Notes under the pieces: model-generated | What the model was told of the DNA's origin: nothing | Seen by the model: only the letters and a program-made list of their open reading frames with translations | Databases searched by the model: none | Shown: positions 10,196 through 18,964 of the stretch, one piece after another | How the letters are laid out: every line of letters starts with the position of its first letter | How positions within the stretch are numbered: the first letter of the stretch is position 1 | DNA from: Streptomyces sp. NRRL S-455 | GTDB taxonomy: Bacteria > Actinomycetota > Actinomycetes > Streptomycetales > Streptomycetaceae | DNA: 64,000 nt | Assembly: GCF_000717875.1 (NCBI RefSeq) | Contig: NZ_JOCT01000010.1 | Location: 1-64,000 of the forward strand | Direction: 5' to 3' | Program-made: the position numbers and the translations under genes

Positions 10196-11209
10196 TCAGA
10201 CCATGTCGTCCGGGATGTCGGCAGCAGCCTCCTCGGGTGCGAGGTCCGGCCGGAGCCGTAGCCACGACGGCTGCCGCAGCCGCCCGTCCCTCGTGCGGGT
10301 GCTGTAGCGGACCTCGCCGACGAGCCGGGGGACGACCCAGTGCGCGCCCGGAGCGTGCGGCGCGGGGTCGAAGGGGCAGACGTCGGTCGCGGCGGCCCGC
10401 AGCAGCCCGGCCAGGTCCGTCCGTTCGGCTTCACTCCAGCCGGTGCCCACGCTCCCGACGTAACGCAGCCGCCCCGCGGCACGCTGCCCGACCAGCACCG
10501 CTCCGGGCAGGCCGGTGAGGCGCCCCTTGCCGGGCTGCCAGCCGCCGACCAGCACGTCCTCGGTGCGCATGTTGCGGATCTTGATCCAGGCCCGGGAGCG
10601 CACCCCCGGCTCGTACACCGAGTCCAGCCGCTTGCAGACCAGGCCCTCCGCGCCGTGCTCGCGGGTGGCGGCCAGGGCCTCGGCGCCGTGGCCGACGATC
10701 GCGGCGGGGGTGGACCAGGAGGGGCCGGTCAGACCGAGATCCTCCAGGGTCGAGCGGCGCCGCGCATAGGCGAGCCGGATCAGCGAACGGCCCTCCAGGT
10801 GCATCACGTCGAACAGCACGAGGTGGACCGGGACCTCCGCCGCCCGCCGCGCCGCCCTGGCGGGCGCGTGGGCCAGGCCCATACGGGACTGGAGCAACTG
10901 GAAGCTGGCCCGGCCGTGTGCGTCCAGGGCCAGGATCTCCCCGTCCAGGACCGCGGGCACGGGGCCGAGCGCGGCGCCCAGCGGCCGCAGTTCGGGGTAG
11001 GCGCCCGTGATGTCCTCCCCGGACCGGGCGCGCAGCAGCACGCTGCCGTCCCCGGGGAGGTAGGCCACCACGCGCTGGCCGTCCTGCTTGGTCTCATAGG
11101 CCCAGCGCGTGTCCTGCGAGGGCGGCGGCAGGGTGCCGGGCGTGGCGAGCATGGGCGGGATCAGCGGCAGGTCCACGGGTGAGTTGTGGACGTACCGGTG
11201 CGCGCTCAC
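10196..11209 (-). CDS. ATP-dependent DNA ligase (LigD-ligase/LigC type)
   Basis: 337 residues. The adenylation motif is YETKQDGQRV, giving the KxDG lysine. Motif III/IIIa is LVLFDVMHLEGRSL, motif IV EGLVCKRL and motif V AWIKIRN. An OB-fold follows (DVLVGGWQPGKGRLTGLPGA) with C-terminal HWVVPRLVGEVRYSTRTRDG. This is a stand-alone actinobacterial ligase of the kind involved in end joining or repair, without polymerase or nuclease domains. The GTG at 11209 starts just ahead of the conserved LIPPMLATPG, behind a modest AGGGGAAAG. A start at 11305 would add a Pro/Arg-rich leader. No ku gene is present in the window. Confidence 0.9.
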   Translation of the reverse strand: MSAHRYVHNSPVDLPLIPPMLATPGTLPPPSQDTRWAYETKQDGQRVVAYLPGDGSVLLRARSGEDITGAYPELRPLGAALGPVPAVLDGEILALDAHGRASFQLLQSRMGLAHAPARAARRAAEVPVHLVLFDVMHLEGRSLIRLAYARRRSTLEDLGLTGPSWSTPAAIVGHGAEALAATREHGAEGLVCKRLDSVYEPGVRSRAWIKIRNMRTEDVLVGGWQPGKGRLTGLPGAVLVGQRAAGRLRYVGSVGTGWSEAERTDLAGLLRAAATDVCPFDPAPHAPGAHWVVPRLVGEVRYSTRTRDGRLRQPSWLRLRPDLAPEEAAADIPDDMV

Positions 11210-11568
11210 GCGCGTTCCCCGGGTCTTTCCCCTGAACGGCGTCGGACCGGGACCCGGTCTCTGCGGTTGCCGCCCTCGGACCGGGCGGAAGTCCGGCTGC
11301 GTCACGTGGGTCCCCGACCCGGACGACCGCCGTGTCGCCGGCGCTTGGAGCTCCCCGGCGCCGGCGCTCAGTCCGTCACCAGGGTGCGCGAGGCCGGAGT
11401 GCGCGGCATGCGGATTGGCCCTGTCCGACCGGTCGCAGGGGGGAACCGCGGCGGCCGGCCACGCCCGTCCATCGCATCGTCGACGGCTTCCCCGCCACGT
11501 CGGCGAACCGGTGCCCCGGTCCGCCCCGGCGGGCCAACGCCCGGACTGGGAGCACGGTGCGGACCGCT
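11210..11568. other. intergenic, no feature recognised
   Basis: About 360 bp between the ligase start and the MFS transporter stop. Open frames exist on both strands but show no third-position bias or recognisable peptide. The ligase promoter should be in its left part. No strong hairpin was seen. Confidence 0.4.
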
Positions 11569-12780
11569 TCAGCGGTGCTGACGCCGACCGCGCGGGTCCC
11601 CACCGGCGACGTGGGCGTCGGCCCGGTCCCGGTCATCGTGCTGGGCCGGCTCCCGCAGCCGGCACAGCAGCAGCCGGCCCACCACCGGCAGAGCGATCAG
11701 CGGCAGCAGGGCCGTCCGGAGAGACGTCGCGTCGGCCAGCGCCCCGAGCGCCGGAGCGGCCAGACCTCCCACGCTCACGGCCAGCCCCAGCGTGACACCG
11801 CTCGCGGTGCCCACCCGCCGGGGCAGACAGTCCTGGCCCAGGGTGAGGTGCAGCGAGAACGGCACGTACAGGCCCGCCGAGGTCAAGGCGACGAACACGT
11901 ACACCGGCGGCCCCGGCACGAGCACCAGACCGGCCACGGCAAGGACTGTCAGGGCGTACGACCGGCGCACCACCGCCAGCCGCCCGTACCGCTCGGCCAG
12001 CCGTCCCCCGGCCAGCGTGCCCACCGCACCACCGGCGTAGAGCACGAACAGCGCCGCCGTTCCGGCCGCCTCCCCGCCGCCGGTCCGCTCCCGCGCGTAC
12101 AGCGAGACGAACGTGCTCAGGCCGACGAACACCACCGAGCGGCAGACCACGGCACCGGACAGCCGCAGGAAGGACGCCCAGTCGTCCCGGCCCACGGAGA
12201 CCGGCGGACCGTAGCCCTTGGTGCCGCTTCCCGCCTTGCGCACCGCCGCCGCACACAGCACCGCCCCCACTACGGCCGGAACGGCCAGCAGCGGGGAGGC
12301 CCCCAGCCCGCCCGTCGCCACCACGGCGAAGACCAGCAGGGGTGCCAGCGCGAAACCGGCATTGCCACCGAAGGAGAACCAGCTCATCGCCGTATGACGG
12401 CCCCGCGCGACGGCCCGGGCCACCCGGGCGGCCTCCGGATGGTAGGCGGCCACGCCGAACCCCGACACCGCGACCACCGCCAGGGTCAGCGCGTAGGAGC
12501 CGGTCACTCCGCTCAACGCGACGCCCGCCCCCGCCGTCAGCGCGCTGAGCGGCAGCAGCCACGGCATCGCCCACCGGTCGGTGAGTACCCCGAACAGCGG
12601 TTGCACCAGCGACGACAACAGGGACGCCGCCAGGACGACGCCCGAGGCGGCGGCGTAGGAGTAGGCGCGCTCGGCGACGAAGTACGGCACCAGAGCTGCC
12701 ACGGCCCCCTGGTACACGTCCACACAGGCGTGTCCCAGGGACATCAGGGCGACGGATCGGTCGCGATGGGAATCGGTCAC
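11569..12780 (-). CDS. MFS exporter resembling the Fsr (fosmidomycin resistance) group
   Basis: 403 residues with about 12 membrane helices. The first helix, SLGHACVDVYQGAVAALVPY, is very like the start of Fsr-type drug exporters. Further MFS marks are GVLTDRWAMPWLLP in the loop between helices 2 and 3 and GRLAERYGRLAVVRR in the second half. The substrate is probably a small hydrophobic or phosphonate-like compound, which is inference. The GTG at 12780 is chosen because SLGHACVD should sit near the start. Extension upstream runs across the divergent AraC gene and is rejected. The 54-bp gap to that regulator implies it controls this transporter. Confidence 0.88.
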   Translation of the reverse strand: MTDSHRDRSVALMSLGHACVDVYQGAVAALVPYFVAERAYSYAAASGVVLAASLLSSLVQPLFGVLTDRWAMPWLLPLSALTAGAGVALSGVTGSYALTLAVVAVSGFGVAAYHPEAARVARAVARGRHTAMSWFSFGGNAGFALAPLLVFAVVATGGLGASPLLAVPAVVGAVLCAAAVRKAGSGTKGYGPPVSVGRDDWASFLRLSGAVVCRSVVFVGLSTFVSLYARERTGGGEAAGTAALFVLYAGGAVGTLAGGRLAERYGRLAVVRRSYALTVLAVAGLVLVPGPPVYVFVALTSAGLYVPFSLHLTLGQDCLPRRVGTASGVTLGLAVSVGGLAAPALGALADATSLRTALLPLIALPVVGRLLLCRLREPAQHDDRDRADAHVAGGDPRGRRQHR

Positions 12781-12834
12781 CCGGCGATCGTCGTCCGCCG
12801 GGCACCTGGCCCGCTTCCGGTAATCTGCCGGACT

Positions 12835-13599
12835 GTGCCGGACATCCGCCACACACCCACGGCGCCGACCCGCGCCCAGCGGCTGACCGCGGGCGACCGC
12901 ATCGACGCGCACCGGCACGACGACCACCAGATCGTCTACGCGGGCGCCGGCGTCGTGGCCGTCACCACCGACGCCGGCACCTGGTTCGCGCCCGGTACCC
13001 GCGCCATCTGGGTCCCCGCGGGCACCGTGCACGCCCACCGCGCCCACGGACGGCTCGACCTGCACCTGATCGGTCTGCCCGCCGACGACAACCCCCTCGG
13101 CCTGGACCACCCGGCCGTCCTCGCCGTCAGCCCGCTGCTGCGCGAGCTGATCCGCGCCTACACCCGCGACCCCGCCGACGGCAGCCCCGAGCGCCACCGG
13201 CTGCGTGCCGTCCTGCGTGACCAGCTCCGGGTCTCGCCGCAGCAGCCACTGCGCCTGCCCACGCCCACCGACCCGCGCCTCGCGGCCGTCTGCGCCCTCG
13301 TGCACAACGACCCGGCCGACTCGCGCACGCTCGCCGCCCTCGGCGCCGCGACCGGGGTGGGGGAGCGCACCCTCAGCCGGCTCTTCCGCCACGAGTTCGG
13401 CATGACCTTCCCGCAGTGGCGCACTCAGTCACGGCTCTACCACGCGCTCCGGATGCTGGCCGACGGCCTGCCCGTCACGACCGTCGCGCACCGCTGCGGC
13501 TGGTCCTCCGCCAGCGCGTTCATCGACGTCTTCCGCCGCTCGTTCGGATACACACCGGGTACGCACACCCGCCGCGCCCGATCCGCCGAACCTCCATGA
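12835..13599 (+). CDS. AraC-family transcriptional regulator with cupin sensor domain
   Basis: 254 residues. The N-terminal cupin is marked by IDAHRHDDHQIVYAGAGVV and WVPAGTVHAHRAHG. The C-terminus carries two HTH motifs (LAALGAATGVGERTLSRLF, VTTVAHRCGWSSASAFIDVF) and the family signature FRRSFGYTPG. The GTG at 12835 begins VPDIRHTPTAPT; it has no obvious ribosome site and the transcript could be nearly leaderless. The divergent MFS exporter 54 bp away is the likely target. An inducer probably binds the cupin through its His residues. Regulation of both genes from the shared gap is inferred from layout. Confidence 0.92.
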   Translation: MPDIRHTPTAPTRAQRLTAGDRIDAHRHDDHQIVYAGAGVVAVTTDAGTWFAPGTRAIWVPAGTVHAHRAHGRLDLHLIGLPADDNPLGLDHPAVLAVSPLLRELIRAYTRDPADGSPERHRLRAVLRDQLRVSPQQPLRLPTPTDPRLAAVCALVHNDPADSRTLAALGAATGVGERTLSRLFRHEFGMTFPQWRTQSRLYHALRMLADGLPVTTVAHRCGWSSASAFIDVFRRSFGYTPGTHTRRARSAEPP

Positions 13600-13656
13600 C
13601 CATCCGTCCCTTTACCGTCCAGTAATATCGCGCGGCAGGCCATCAGAGGAGGAACC

Positions 13657-14037
13657 GTGCCCCGGTCCGAACGCTCACCCCTGCTGCTCGCCGGCCTGCT
13701 GGCCACCGCGGGGGTCGCCCACTTCGCCGCCCCGCGCCCGTTCGACGCGACCGTCCCGCGCAGCCTGCCGGGCTCGCCCAGGACCTGGACCTACGCCAGC
13801 GGTGCCGCCGAGCTCGCGCTGGCCGCCGGCCTGGCCCTGCCGCGTACCCGCAAGGCGGCCGCGCTGGCCACGGCGGCCTTCTTCGTCGGGGTGTTCCCCG
13901 CGAACGTGAAGATGGCGGCCGACTGGCGCCACCGCCCCACGCCGCAGAAGGCGGCGGCCTTCGGACGCCTGCCGCTTCAGGTCCCCCTAGTGCTCTGGGC
14001 CCGCGGCGTCGCACGGAACGCCGAGAGCCGGTCGTGA
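13657..14037 (+). CDS. DoxX-like small membrane protein
   Basis: 126 residues with four hydrophobic segments: LLLAGLLATAGVAHF, WTYASGAAELALAAGLALP, AAALATAAFFVGVFPANVKM and LPLQVPLVLWARGV. HF…P near the start and NVKMAADW in the third loop are typical of the DoxX-like/DUF4267-type group. These are integral membrane proteins thought to act in redox balance, without a defined reaction. The GTG start follows AGGAGGAACC exactly. It lies 57 bp after the AraC gene on the same strand and may be co-transcribed. It stops 2 bp before the HATPase remnant. Confidence 0.85.
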   Translation: MPRSERSPLLLAGLLATAGVAHFAAPRPFDATVPRSLPGSPRTWTYASGAAELALAAGLALPRTRKAAALATAAFFVGVFPANVKMAADWRHRPTPQKAAAFGRLPLQVPLVLWARGVARNAESRS

Positions 14038-14038
14038 G

Positions 14039-14259
14039 CGCGCGGTTGAGCCCCAGCGCTACCTGCGGCTCGACGACGCGGCTTGCCAGGTAGTCTCCGG
14101 CGGCAGTCCGACCTCCCCACACTCGCGCCGGGCCCACCAGGACGACGAGGGCGGCCGCGGACCGCTGCCGTGCACCCAGATCACCAGGGCTGGGGAGGCC
14201 GGCAGACCACCCGGGGCAAGACGATCTGGTGCGAACAACCGCTGACGCCGCTGCTCTGA
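14039..14259 (+). pseudogene. C-terminal remnant of an HATPase_c (anti-sigma-like) gene, frameshifted
   Basis: No intact reading frame exists, but two frames join into the end of a SpoIIAB-like ATP-binding protein. The first frame (from 14039) reads RYLRLDDAACQVV, then GGSPTSPHSRRAHQDDEGGR, then TQITRA. After a one-base loss near 14190 the second frame continues WGGRQTTRGKTIWCEQPL and stops at 14259. This is the usual D.SPTxPHxRR…DEGGRGL…WG.R.T..GKTIW.EQ order of streptomycete members. GRGPLPCTQ replaces GRGLLLVAQ. The N-terminal half, including the N-box, is absent because the DoxX gene ends at 14037. It is therefore both truncated and frameshifted. Confidence 0.7.
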
Positions 14260-14412
14260 CCGTCCTTCACGCCCCGCGGCTCCCCGCACAGGGAAGAGGC
14301 TCTCAGGAGGGACCGCTGCCTGCGGGGCCCGCTCGTGCGGCGGTGTCGCCCCGGGCGCGGATCACTGTCACGATCTCCGGGAAGGACCACGCTCACGACC
14401 AGCGGAGTGCGC

Positions 14413-15387
14413 ATGACGACGGACAGCCCGATGACGGACGAGGCGGTGCGGGACGCCGGGGTGGAGGTGCGGCCGGCCGCCGGGCACATCGGTGCCGAGA
14501 TCAGCGGTGTCGACCTCACCGCGGAACTCGACGACACCGTGGTCGCCGCGATCAGGGCAGCGGTGCTGCGCTGGAAGGTGGTGTTCTTCCGGGGGCAACG
14601 GCTGGACCACGCGGGGCATGTGGCGTTCGCGCGCCGGTTCGGGGAGGCCGTGGTGCTGCCGCGCCGTGGCGGGGCCTCACCCGCCGACTTCCCCGAGATC
14701 GAGACGACCGCCGACCGGCTGGAGCTCGGCGGGAGGTTCGGCATGGAGCACGACGAGTGGCTGCGGCGCCGCCGTCACACCCTGCTGCGCGGCTGGCACT
14801 GCGACCACGGCGCCCGTGTCGACCCGCCCGCCGCGACGATCCTGCGCGCCGAGACCGTCCCGCCCTACGGCGGCGACACCACCTGGTCCAATCTGGCGGC
14901 CGCGTACGCCGGGCTCTCCGAGCCACTGCGGGAGTTCGTCGACGGGCTGTGGGCCGAACACCGGCTCGGCGTCGGCTACCAGCCCCGGCCAGGTGACGAC
15001 GCGTACGTCCGCCATCTGCTGGAACGGCAGGTCGCCACGCTGCACCCGCTGGTGCGCGTCCACCCGGAGACCGGGGAGCGGATCCTGTACGTCAACGGCT
15101 ACTACGTCGAGCAGATCGCCGGGCTCTCCCGGCCCGAGAGCAGCGCGATCCTGGAGATGCTGCTGGAGCAGGCGGTCCGGCCCGAGTACACCGTCCGGTT
15201 CCGCTGGGAGCCGGGCGACGTGGCCTTCTGGGACAACCGCGCCACGATCCACCTGGCTCCGGGCGACACCGCTCATCTCGACCACCCGCGGATCATGCAC
15301 CGGGTGATGCTCGCGGGGGACGTGCCCGTCGGAGTGGACGGCAGGGTGTCGGAGCCGATCACCGGGACGGCTCCCGGGCGTTGGTGA
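14413..15387 (+). CDS. TauD/TfdA-family Fe(II)/2-oxoglutarate dioxygenase
   Basis: 324 residues. The N-terminal block AGHIGAEISGVDLT is typical of the family. The iron-binding HxD is H129/D131 in WHCDHGARVDPP. The distal histidine lies in WDNRATIHLAPGD, and the oxoglutarate-binding arginine probably in IMHRVML. A 30-residue insertion (RFGMEHDEWLRRRRH) sits before the HxD. The family hydroxylates taurine, aryloxyacids or amino-acid-derived substrates; no neighbouring sulfonate genes indicate the substrate. The ATG at 14413 has a weak GCGGAG ribosome site and begins close to the conserved block. It is a single gene followed by a convergent phosphoesterase. Confidence 0.88.
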   Translation: MTTDSPMTDEAVRDAGVEVRPAAGHIGAEISGVDLTAELDDTVVAAIRAAVLRWKVVFFRGQRLDHAGHVAFARRFGEAVVLPRRGGASPADFPEIETTADRLELGGRFGMEHDEWLRRRRHTLLRGWHCDHGARVDPPAATILRAETVPPYGGDTTWSNLAAAYAGLSEPLREFVDGLWAEHRLGVGYQPRPGDDAYVRHLLERQVATLHPLVRVHPETGERILYVNGYYVEQIAGLSRPESSAILEMLLEQAVRPEYTVRFRWEPGDVAFWDNRATIHLAPGDTAHLDHPRIMHRVMLAGDVPVGVDGRVSEPITGTAPGRW

Positions 15388-15457
15388 ACGGTGGGTGGTG
15401 GGGTGCCGGAGGGGATCCCTTACCGGCCGGCCACGGCCCTCTCCCCGGCGCACCGGA

Positions 15458-16963
15458 TCACCCCAGTGGAATCGTCACCTCGTCCTCGACCGGCGGGTCG
15501 AGTTCCTGGGCCCGGTTGCCGGTGGCCGCGTAGCAGCGCAGCCGCACCGACTCGGGGGAGACGTCCAGGCGCAGGAAGCACTTGAAGAACGGCGGGCTGT
15601 AGGTCGCCGAGCTCGGCGAGAACAGCGACGTGTAGATCTTCCGCACGGGCAGCCGGAACCGTCTGGCCCGGTCGGGACGGCGGCCGGTGCCGAGCAGGCC
15701 CGCGACCAGCCGGACGCGCCGGGTCACCCGGGTGTCCGGGCCCGGGACGCGGGCGGGCGAGATGCCCAGGCGCTCGGCGATCACAGCCGTCGCCTCCGCC
15801 TCGGTGAGCGTGAAGAAGCGCTGCATCCGCAGCCGGCGGCCGTAGAGCCGGCTGTAGAAGGCGAGGGAGTCGCCGCGCAGCGGATAGCACCGGAAGTCCT
15901 TCTCGGTGACGTTCGCGACCGAGACCCGCGGGATGGTGTGGGTGGCGTGCGTGAACGCCCCGCCGCCGCCCGCGACCACGTACTGCAGGGTGCGTCCGTC
16001 GTCCAGCCGGACCGGGTAGCGCTGGTAGTTGTGGATGTCGCCGCCGATCGCCGCGACGTAGTGGTGCGCCGGGTCGCGGACGATGTCGTCGACGGTACCG
16101 CCCCCTTCGACGGCGCACGGCTCGTGCCTGCCGTCCACGTACAGGGGTGAGCCGGTGACCAGGATTTTCGGGCGGGGCCCCTGGGAGACCTGGCGCAGCC
16201 AGGCGCCCTGTTCGGCGTCGATGGTGCCGAGCAGCCCGGTGTCGATGCCTACGATCCGCACCGGTCCGGCGTCGATCGCCCAGTACGGCCCCGGCTGCAC
16301 GGCCCGCTGGGCGGGATCGGACCGCAACGTGCGCGCCTCGGCCAGGTGCCGGCCGTCGTCGGGACGCGGCCGGTGCCACAGCAGGGACCGCATCCAGGCC
16401 CGGGTCAGGGGTCGTGGCCGGGGCTCGGACGGCAGGGGCGGGGCGTCGTCGCAGAAGACGCGCATGAAGCCGCCGAGGTCCTCGTACCAGTCGTGGTTGC
16501 CGGGTATCGCGTAGATCGGCGCCCGGTAGTCCTGGTACGGGCGGAAGAACTTGGTGCCGTAGTCGTCGGCGCTGCCCACCGGATAGATCACGTCACTGGC
16601 CAGCACGGCGAAACTGGTGTCCTGACCCGTCTTCAGCAAGCCCGGTACGACGGCGTACTGAGGGTCGTCGCCCTCGCCGGTGTCGCCGATGACCAGGAAG
16701 GAGAACCGGTCCGGTTCGTCGCGTCGGATCACCTTGTCCTCCGGGGCTCCGGCGGCCGCCCGCTGGGCCACCCACCGGCGGCGGGTGCGGCCGGTGGGGT
16801 CCCCGAACCAGGAGGCCAGCACGCCGTTGCGGGCGGCCCACAGCGTCCCGGGGTTCAGCCAGGAGATCTTTTCCACCTGCCGCGGCATCAACTGCCGGTA
16901 GGCACCGCGTTCGTCGGTACCCCAGCCGGCGCCTTCGGCGGAGTCGCGTGAGGAGTCGGACAC
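15458..16963 (-). CDS. calcineurin-like metallophosphoesterase
   Basis: 501 residues. The metal-binding set is present: FLVIGDTGEGDDP (GDxG), YAIPGNHDWYEDLGG (GNHD) and AAIGGDIHNYQRY (GDxHxY). The C-terminal ~140 residues (FFTLTEAEATAVIAERLG onward) have no recognisable domain. The N-terminus is preceded by an unusual leader (LMPRQVEKISWLNPGTLWAA) but there is no clear signal peptide, so the protein may be cytoplasmic or membrane-associated. The GTG at 16963 has no good ribosome site; starts up to 17080 are in frame but compositionally unlike coding sequence. The substrate is unknown. The upstream gene on the same strand is an MHYT protein, 46 bp away, so co-transcription is possible. Confidence 0.85.
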   Translation of the reverse strand: MSDSSRDSAEGAGWGTDERGAYRQLMPRQVEKISWLNPGTLWAARNGVLASWFGDPTGRTRRRWVAQRAAAGAPEDKVIRRDEPDRFSFLVIGDTGEGDDPQYAVVPGLLKTGQDTSFAVLASDVIYPVGSADDYGTKFFRPYQDYRAPIYAIPGNHDWYEDLGGFMRVFCDDAPPLPSEPRPRPLTRAWMRSLLWHRPRPDDGRHLAEARTLRSDPAQRAVQPGPYWAIDAGPVRIVGIDTGLLGTIDAEQGAWLRQVSQGPRPKILVTGSPLYVDGRHEPCAVEGGGTVDDIVRDPAHHYVAAIGGDIHNYQRYPVRLDDGRTLQYVVAGGGGAFTHATHTIPRVSVANVTEKDFRCYPLRGDSLAFYSRLYGRRLRMQRFFTLTEAEATAVIAERLGISPARVPGPDTRVTRRVRLVAGLLGTGRRPDRARRFRLPVRKIYTSLFSPSSATYSPPFFKCFLRLDVSPESVRLRCYAATGNRAQELDPPVEDEVTIPLG

Positions 16964-17009
16964 CGGTGCACCGTAACAATGATCCGGGGGCCGTCCGCGG
17001 GCGGGTTGC

Positions 17010-17870
17010 TCACCGGCCGCGGGCGGGCGAGTCCCTGTCGTGCCAGGAAGTACGCGAGACGGTGACGGAGTTGGTGGCACGGGCGGATCCGGAGGCGTCC
17101 GGGCCGGCGGCGGGAGTCCGCTGACCCCCGGCCCTGTTGCCCTGGACGAGGAGCGGGTCGCACATCACCAGCACCCCGGCCAGCAGCAGGAAGACGACCG
17201 GCCCCAGCAGCATCGGCAGCAGCAGGGACAGGGGTGATTCGCCGTCCCAGGTCCCGCCGGTCGTGTCGTGCACGCGGACGCTGACGGCGGCCATACCCGT
17301 GTAGTGCATCCCGGAGACGGCCACACCCATCACCAGGCTCGCCCCGAGGCTGGTCAGGAAGCCGCGGATCGTCACAGCCGACCACAGGGCGACGGTCGCC
17401 GCGGCGATGGCGATCAGCACGGACAGTGCCACACCGGCCGGGTGGTAGCCGATGTCGCCGTTCAGTCGCATCGCCGCCATGCCGAGGTAGTGCATGACGG
17501 CCACGCCCAGTCCGGTGACGACGCCCGCGACCGCCAGGGTGACGCCCCGCGTGCCGCGGTAGCCGACGACGAACACGCCGATGCCGACGACAGCGACGGC
17601 CACGACGAGACTGAGCACGGTCGTGGCCGCGTCGTAGCGGACCCGGGTCTCCTCCACATGGAAGCCGATCATGGCGATGAAGTGCATCGTCCAGATGCCG
17701 CACCCGATGGCGGTGGCGCCCAACGCCAGCCAGCCGGGTTTCCAGGACCGCGCGTCGAGCAGCGTGCGCACGATGCACCGCAGCCCCAGTGCCCCTCCCA
17801 GACAGGCCATCAGATAGGCCGCGACCGGGGTCACCGCCCCGTAGCGAAACCCGTCGACCGTACCGTCCAT
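17010..17870 (-). CDS. MHYT-domain integral membrane sensor
   Basis: 286 residues with seven hydrophobic segments. Three MHYT motifs are regularly spaced: MHFIAM (62), MHYLGM (126) and MHYTGM (188). In this family the Met/His residues are proposed to bind copper or another metal at the outer membrane face for sensing O2, CO or NO. Most MHYT proteins carry GGDEF/EAL or kinase outputs; this one ends in a short Ser/Arg-rich tail, so the signal must pass through a partner. The ATG at 17870 follows GGGGGAG. The leader region (17871-18064) is relatively A+T-rich and probably holds the promoter. A role in gas or redox sensing is inferred from the family. Confidence 0.92.
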   Translation of the reverse strand: MDGTVDGFRYGAVTPVAAYLMACLGGALGLRCIVRTLLDARSWKPGWLALGATAIGCGIWTMHFIAMIGFHVEETRVRYDAATTVLSLVVAVAVVGIGVFVVGYRGTRGVTLAVAGVVTGLGVAVMHYLGMAAMRLNGDIGYHPAGVALSVLIAIAAATVALWSAVTIRGFLTSLGASLVMGVAVSGMHYTGMAAVSVRVHDTTGGTWDGESPLSLLLPMLLGPVVFLLLAGVLVMCDPLLVQGNRAGGQRTPAAGPDASGSARATNSVTVSRTSWHDRDSPARGR

Positions 17871-18064
17871 GAGCCAACTCCCCCCGAGTCCTGGCTGGTT
17901 TTCAGCAAGGTCTACGGGCAGCTGGCACGTTAAAGCAAGCCCTTACCGTCGGTAGATCAACAACTCTCTGTCATGAACAATCAAGTCCGGTCACGTGAGG
18001 GTCGAAATTCAGCCAAGTACCCTTGTGTGCTGGGCGTTTGGCGCGGAGATCTGATCTTCTCCGG

Positions 18065-18820
18065 TCAGAATGTGCGCTTCAGCAGGTCGAGCAGGGCCGC
18101 CCAGTGCCGCTCGTCGGCCTCCTTGCGGTACGCCGCCGTGTCAGCCTGCGTGAAACCGTGGGACGCGCCGGTGTACACCTCGCACCGGTGGCGGACGCCC
18201 GCCGCGGTCAGAGCCTCTTCCAGGCGCTCGATCTGCTCCGGCGGCAGCGAGTGGTCCTGGTCGGCGTGGCCGAAGTACAGCTCGGCGGTGACACTGCCGG
18301 CCACCAGGTGCGGGCTGTCCGGCGTGTCCGTCGCCAGCCGCCCGCCGTGGAAGCCGGCCGCGGCCGCGACCCGCTCCGGGTAGGTCCCGGCGGTGAGCAG
18401 CGACAGCCCGGCGCCCATGCAGTAGCCGGTCAGCGCGACCGGCCCGCCGGCCACGGCGGGCGACTCGGCCAGCCAGCGCAGATACGCCCCCGCGTCCCGC
18501 ATCGCCCGTTCGTTCGTCAGGGACCGCATGACCGGCCCGATGCGCTCGAATATCTCCGGACGCACCCCCGGGTCGATGAACTCGGGCAGATCGAACAAGG
18601 GGGCGCGGCCGTGCCGGTAGAACACGTTGGGCACCAGCACCGTGTAGCCCTCACCGGCAAGCCGGTCGGCCAGGGACCGCAGCTGCGGACGCAGGCCCAA
18701 GGCGTCCATGTAGAGCAGGACCGCCGGGTGCGCGGCCCCGTCGGCGGGGCGGGTCAGATAGGCGTCGGCGGTGCCGTCCTCGGTGGGGACATCGACCGTG
18801 GTTCCCTGTACGGCGGTCAT
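18065..18820 (-). CDS. dienelactone hydrolase family protein
   Basis: 251 residues, alpha/beta hydrolase fold. The triad is visible: nucleophile Cys in GYCMGAG, Asp in GHADQDHS and His in GASHGFT. The N-terminal strand is ADAYLTRPADGAAHPAVLLY. Family members hydrolyse dienelactones in aromatic degradation or act on other esters; no catabolic genes are adjacent. The ATG at 18820 follows AGAAAGGCAGC. Sequence upstream to 18895 is in frame but Arg/Pro-rich and rejected. It ends 194 bp from the MHYT gene and lies 144 bp downstream of the Sua5-type gene on the same strand. Confidence 0.9.
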   Translation of the reverse strand: MTAVQGTTVDVPTEDGTADAYLTRPADGAAHPAVLLYMDALGLRPQLRSLADRLAGEGYTVLVPNVFYRHGRAPLFDLPEFIDPGVRPEIFERIGPVMRSLTNERAMRDAGAYLRWLAESPAVAGGPVALTGYCMGAGLSLLTAGTYPERVAAAAGFHGGRLATDTPDSPHLVAGSVTAELYFGHADQDHSLPPEQIERLEEALTAAGVRHRCEVYTGASHGFTQADTAAYRKEADERHWAALLDLLKRTF

Positions 18821-18964
18821 GGCTGAGCTGCCTTTCTGCGGGGTGTCGTCCGGATACCGCCCGGCCGACCGGGTGGTCCACGGGGATCGTGACACGCCGC
18901 CTCCCCCGGCGTTTCGCCCGCCCCCGGTGCCCGGGGCGACCGTGAAGGGCCCTTGGTCCGGCCT

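Noticed and set aside
11332..12834. Large N-terminal extension of the AraC regulator
   Set aside because: It would cover the divergent MFS gene antisense and gives only Arg/Pro-rich sequence.
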